The notes under the pieces were generated by a model. It saw only the letters and a program-made list of their open reading frames with translations. It was not told the origin of the DNA and did not search any database. Below, in pieces: positions 6,233-7,741 of a stretch of DNA of 7,741 nucleotides. Position numbers and translations under genes: made by a program. The DNA lies in NCBI GenBank assembly GCA_022563775.1, contig JADFMS010000061.1, positions 1-7,741 of the forward strand, read 5' to 3'. How positions within the stretch are numbered: the first letter of the stretch is position 1; each line of letters opens with the position of its first letter. This DNA is from Fidelibacterota bacterium (lineage in GTDB: Bacteria; Marinisomatota; SORT01).

Positions 6233-6835
6233 ATGACCATTATCGGCGTAACGGGAGGAATGGGGAGCGGAAAGACATTGGTCAGCTCCATGCTGGGGAC
6301 ATTAGGGGCAAAGGTCATAGAGGCGGACAAGGTTGCGAAACGGCTTTATGCCGCCGAACCGGATCTTAAAAGAGATATTGTCGAAGCCTTCGGTATGGGA
6401 ATTCTGGATGAATCCGGTGAAGTATCTTTCAAGCAGCTGGCTGCCGAAGCGTTCAAAGATGAATCGACAACCGCAACTCTCAATAAGATAACTCACCCTT
6501 ATATAAGAGAGGCGATAAGGCGATTGATAATCGACCACTCAATGACCGAAAATATTATTGCCGTCGATGCGGCGCTTCTGTTTGAAGGGGAATTGCTGTA
6601 TACGGTGGATTATATTATTGCGGTGACCGCGCCCGAGGATGGACGTATAGACAGGATCGTTAAATCCGGCAGATTTACGGAGGACGAGGTCCGACGCCGA
6701 ATGAAGTATCAACTGCCGGATGAGGAGAAAGCTGCCCTGTCAGATTTCGTAATCGCAAATACGGGAACAATTGAAGAACTCGAACGAAAAGTTAAAGACG
6801 TTTTTAATCAGATAAAGAATCCACCTGACTTTTAA
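6233..6835 (+). CDS. coaE: Dephospho-CoA kinase
   Basis: CoaE phosphorylates the 3'-hydroxyl of dephospho-CoA with ATP, the last step of coenzyme A synthesis. The 200-residue product has the family length and order: Walker A GGMGSGKT (8-15), EADKVAKRLY (30-39) with D32, the ITHP block (86-89), VDAALLFE (111-118, where the family usually has D-x-P-LLFE, so the proline is replaced by alanine), GRFTEDEVRRRMKYQ (146-160), and the C-terminal EKAALSDFVIANTG (165-178). It starts three bases after the adk stop without a clear Shine-Dalgarno, so coupling to adk is likely. It is the last gene of the cluster, and its TAA lies in a TTAA shared with the convergent gene, leaving no room for a terminator between them. 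Confidence 0.95.
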   Translation: MTIIGVTGGMGSGKTLVSSMLGTLGAKVIEADKVAKRLYAAEPDLKRDIVEAFGMGILDESGEVSFKQLAAEAFKDESTTATLNKITHPYIREAIRRLIIDHSMTENIIAVDAALLFEGELLYTVDYIIAVTAPEDGRIDRIVKSGRFTEDEVRRRMKYQLPDEEKAALSDFVIANTGTIEELERKVKDVFNQIKNPPDF

Positions 6836-7740
6836 TTACCGTTATGACCTGTTCTCCCCCAAACCTTACCGAGGCTGACTCCTGCTTCAAGTAACGGCGT
6901 GGTAGAAAACAGGTTTGTCGAGTTGATATATAACATGCGCCATTCAAACCGGGCGTATAATCCTATCCGCGATCCATTGGTCTTGGTAAGTCCCGTGGTA
7001 AGTCCCGTCTCGATCCTCCTCCAATTCCATTTACCCTGCGGCTCAATCGCAAAGCCGATCCTAAGTTCATTTAATCTTTTCAATTTATTCGATGAGGAGA
7101 CGGAGGCTCCGAGTCTAAAGTTGATCATCAATCTCGATACCCATCCAACCCTGACCGGAACGGGAGGAAAATCCACACCGGTCGAAGCGTAGAAATTCAA
7201 CCCTGAATCTACACCGTTACCGGTTCTTCCACCTAACTCCACTCTTCCCCTGTAAGTCGGGCGGGGAGGAAATCTGCCGTCTTCCATCATCAGCATTGCC
7301 ATCCTCATCAGACTGGATGCTCTTTTTCTTTCATTCGTATTCAGCTCGGCGGCTGACGGCAGCGGTTTGACATCGTCCGTTTTTGCAGGTGTTCCGGTTG
7401 TTAAAGAATTTCCGCTGATGCTCTCCATCGCTGCAAGCACTTCCTCAGATATAATTGCATGGGCTTTGTAGGATGGATGAAAAAGGTCCGGACTGATATA
7501 TGAAGAATTTTGCGAAGCGAATCCCGGCTCGGATTCGAGCCGTTTCATCAAGCCGTAAATATCCACCACACTTGCCCCCATCTCTTCCGCTATGCTGTTT
7601 ATTACCGTGTTATATGCTGCCGTTCTATCCTTTACACTCTGCAGCATTTCAGGACTGAAGACCTCCTTGGATTCAAATCGGTTATTTCTGAAAGGGATCA
7701 GAAACGCTGAAGTTTTGCTTCCCTCGGGATACGGCACTTC
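6832..7740 (-). CDS. SGNH/GDSL-type hydrolase C-terminal part joined to a probable outer-membrane beta-barrel (5' end outside window)
   Basis: The frame is open to the right edge, so the N-terminal part, with the nucleophile serine and any signal peptide, is missing; a GTG at 7737-7735 is probably internal. Of about 302 visible residues, the first 105 look like the end of an SGNH esterase: a YNTVINSIAEEMGASVVDIY helix-strand block, then SPDLFHPS with the D-x-x-H spacing (D84, H87) of the catalytic Asp/His. A polar linker follows (about 108-160). Residues about 162-296 alternate polar and hydrophobic positions with glycine and aromatic residues, as in RVELGG, GLNFYASTGVDF, LMINFRLGASV, LRIGFAIE, RIGLYARFEW and LLEAGVSLGKVWG, resembling seven or eight antiparallel barrel strands. 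The likely location is the outer membrane with the esterase attached. The substrate is unknown. The barrel assignment is inference; the hydrolase match is fairly good. Confidence 0.6.
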   Translation of the reverse strand, partial: EVPYPEGSKTSAFLIPFRNNRFESKEVFSPEMLQSVKDRTAAYNTVINSIAEEMGASVVDIYGLMKRLESEPGFASQNSSYISPDLFHPSYKAHAIISEEVLAAMESISGNSLTTGTPAKTDDVKPLPSAAELNTNERKRASSLMRMAMLMMEDGRFPPRPTYRGRVELGGRTGNGVDSGLNFYASTGVDFPPVPVRVGWVSRLMINFRLGASVSSSNKLKRLNELRIGFAIEPQGKWNWRRIETGLTTGLTKTNGSRIGLYARFEWRMLYINSTNLFSTTPLLEAGVSLGKVWGRTGHNGN

Positions 7741-7741
7741 C

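Overview
The window looks like a piece of chromosome from a Gram-negative bacterium. The evidence is a protein that appears to carry an outer-membrane beta-barrel (right edge) and a surface-sugar gene (rfbC). A TAnnTTTG-type promoter box and sparse Shine-Dalgarno sites hint at the Bacteroidetes/Chlorobi/Marinimicrobia (FCB) neighbourhood. That placement is inference from general resemblance only.

Layout. (1) 3-830, plus strand: the C-terminal part of a polytopic membrane protein, cut by the left edge, followed by a likely terminator. (2) 831-1563: about 730 bp of AT-rich DNA without a convincing gene. It holds a promoter-like box, a compound inverted repeat, and a strong rightward Rho-independent terminator that ends 61 bp before the next gene and has no visible gene to serve. 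(3) 1564-2133: rfbC (dTDP-4-dehydrorhamnose 3,5-epimerase). (4) 2261-6835: a compact co-directional cluster of cdd, udk, tdk, a concentrative nucleoside transporter, adk and coaE, with gaps of -8, 1, 28, 17 and 3 bases. (5) 6832-7740, minus strand: the C-terminal part of an SGNH/GDSL-type hydrolase joined to a probable beta-barrel, convergent with coaE; the two stop codons share one TTAA.

Function. The cluster reads as a nucleoside-salvage operon. The transporter would bring nucleosides in with Na+, Cdd turns cytidine into uridine, Udk and Tdk phosphorylate uridine/cytidine and thymidine/deoxyuridine, Adk balances adenine nucleotides, and CoaE makes CoA with ATP. Four of the six products are P-loop kinases of different families, and Cdd, Tdk and Adk all carry zinc ligands.

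The main anomaly is at the start of the transporter. A well-placed Shine-Dalgarno and ATG at 3914 open a canonical CNT N-terminus of two membrane helices in one frame, which stops at 4177. The rest of the transporter lies in the +1 frame (4035-5558). This is either a one-base frameshift (natural, programmed or a sequence error) or the scar of a recombination between two transporter genes. No wholly new system is evident. The items most worth checking are this broken start, the non-coding region before rfbC, and the hydrolase-barrel fusion.
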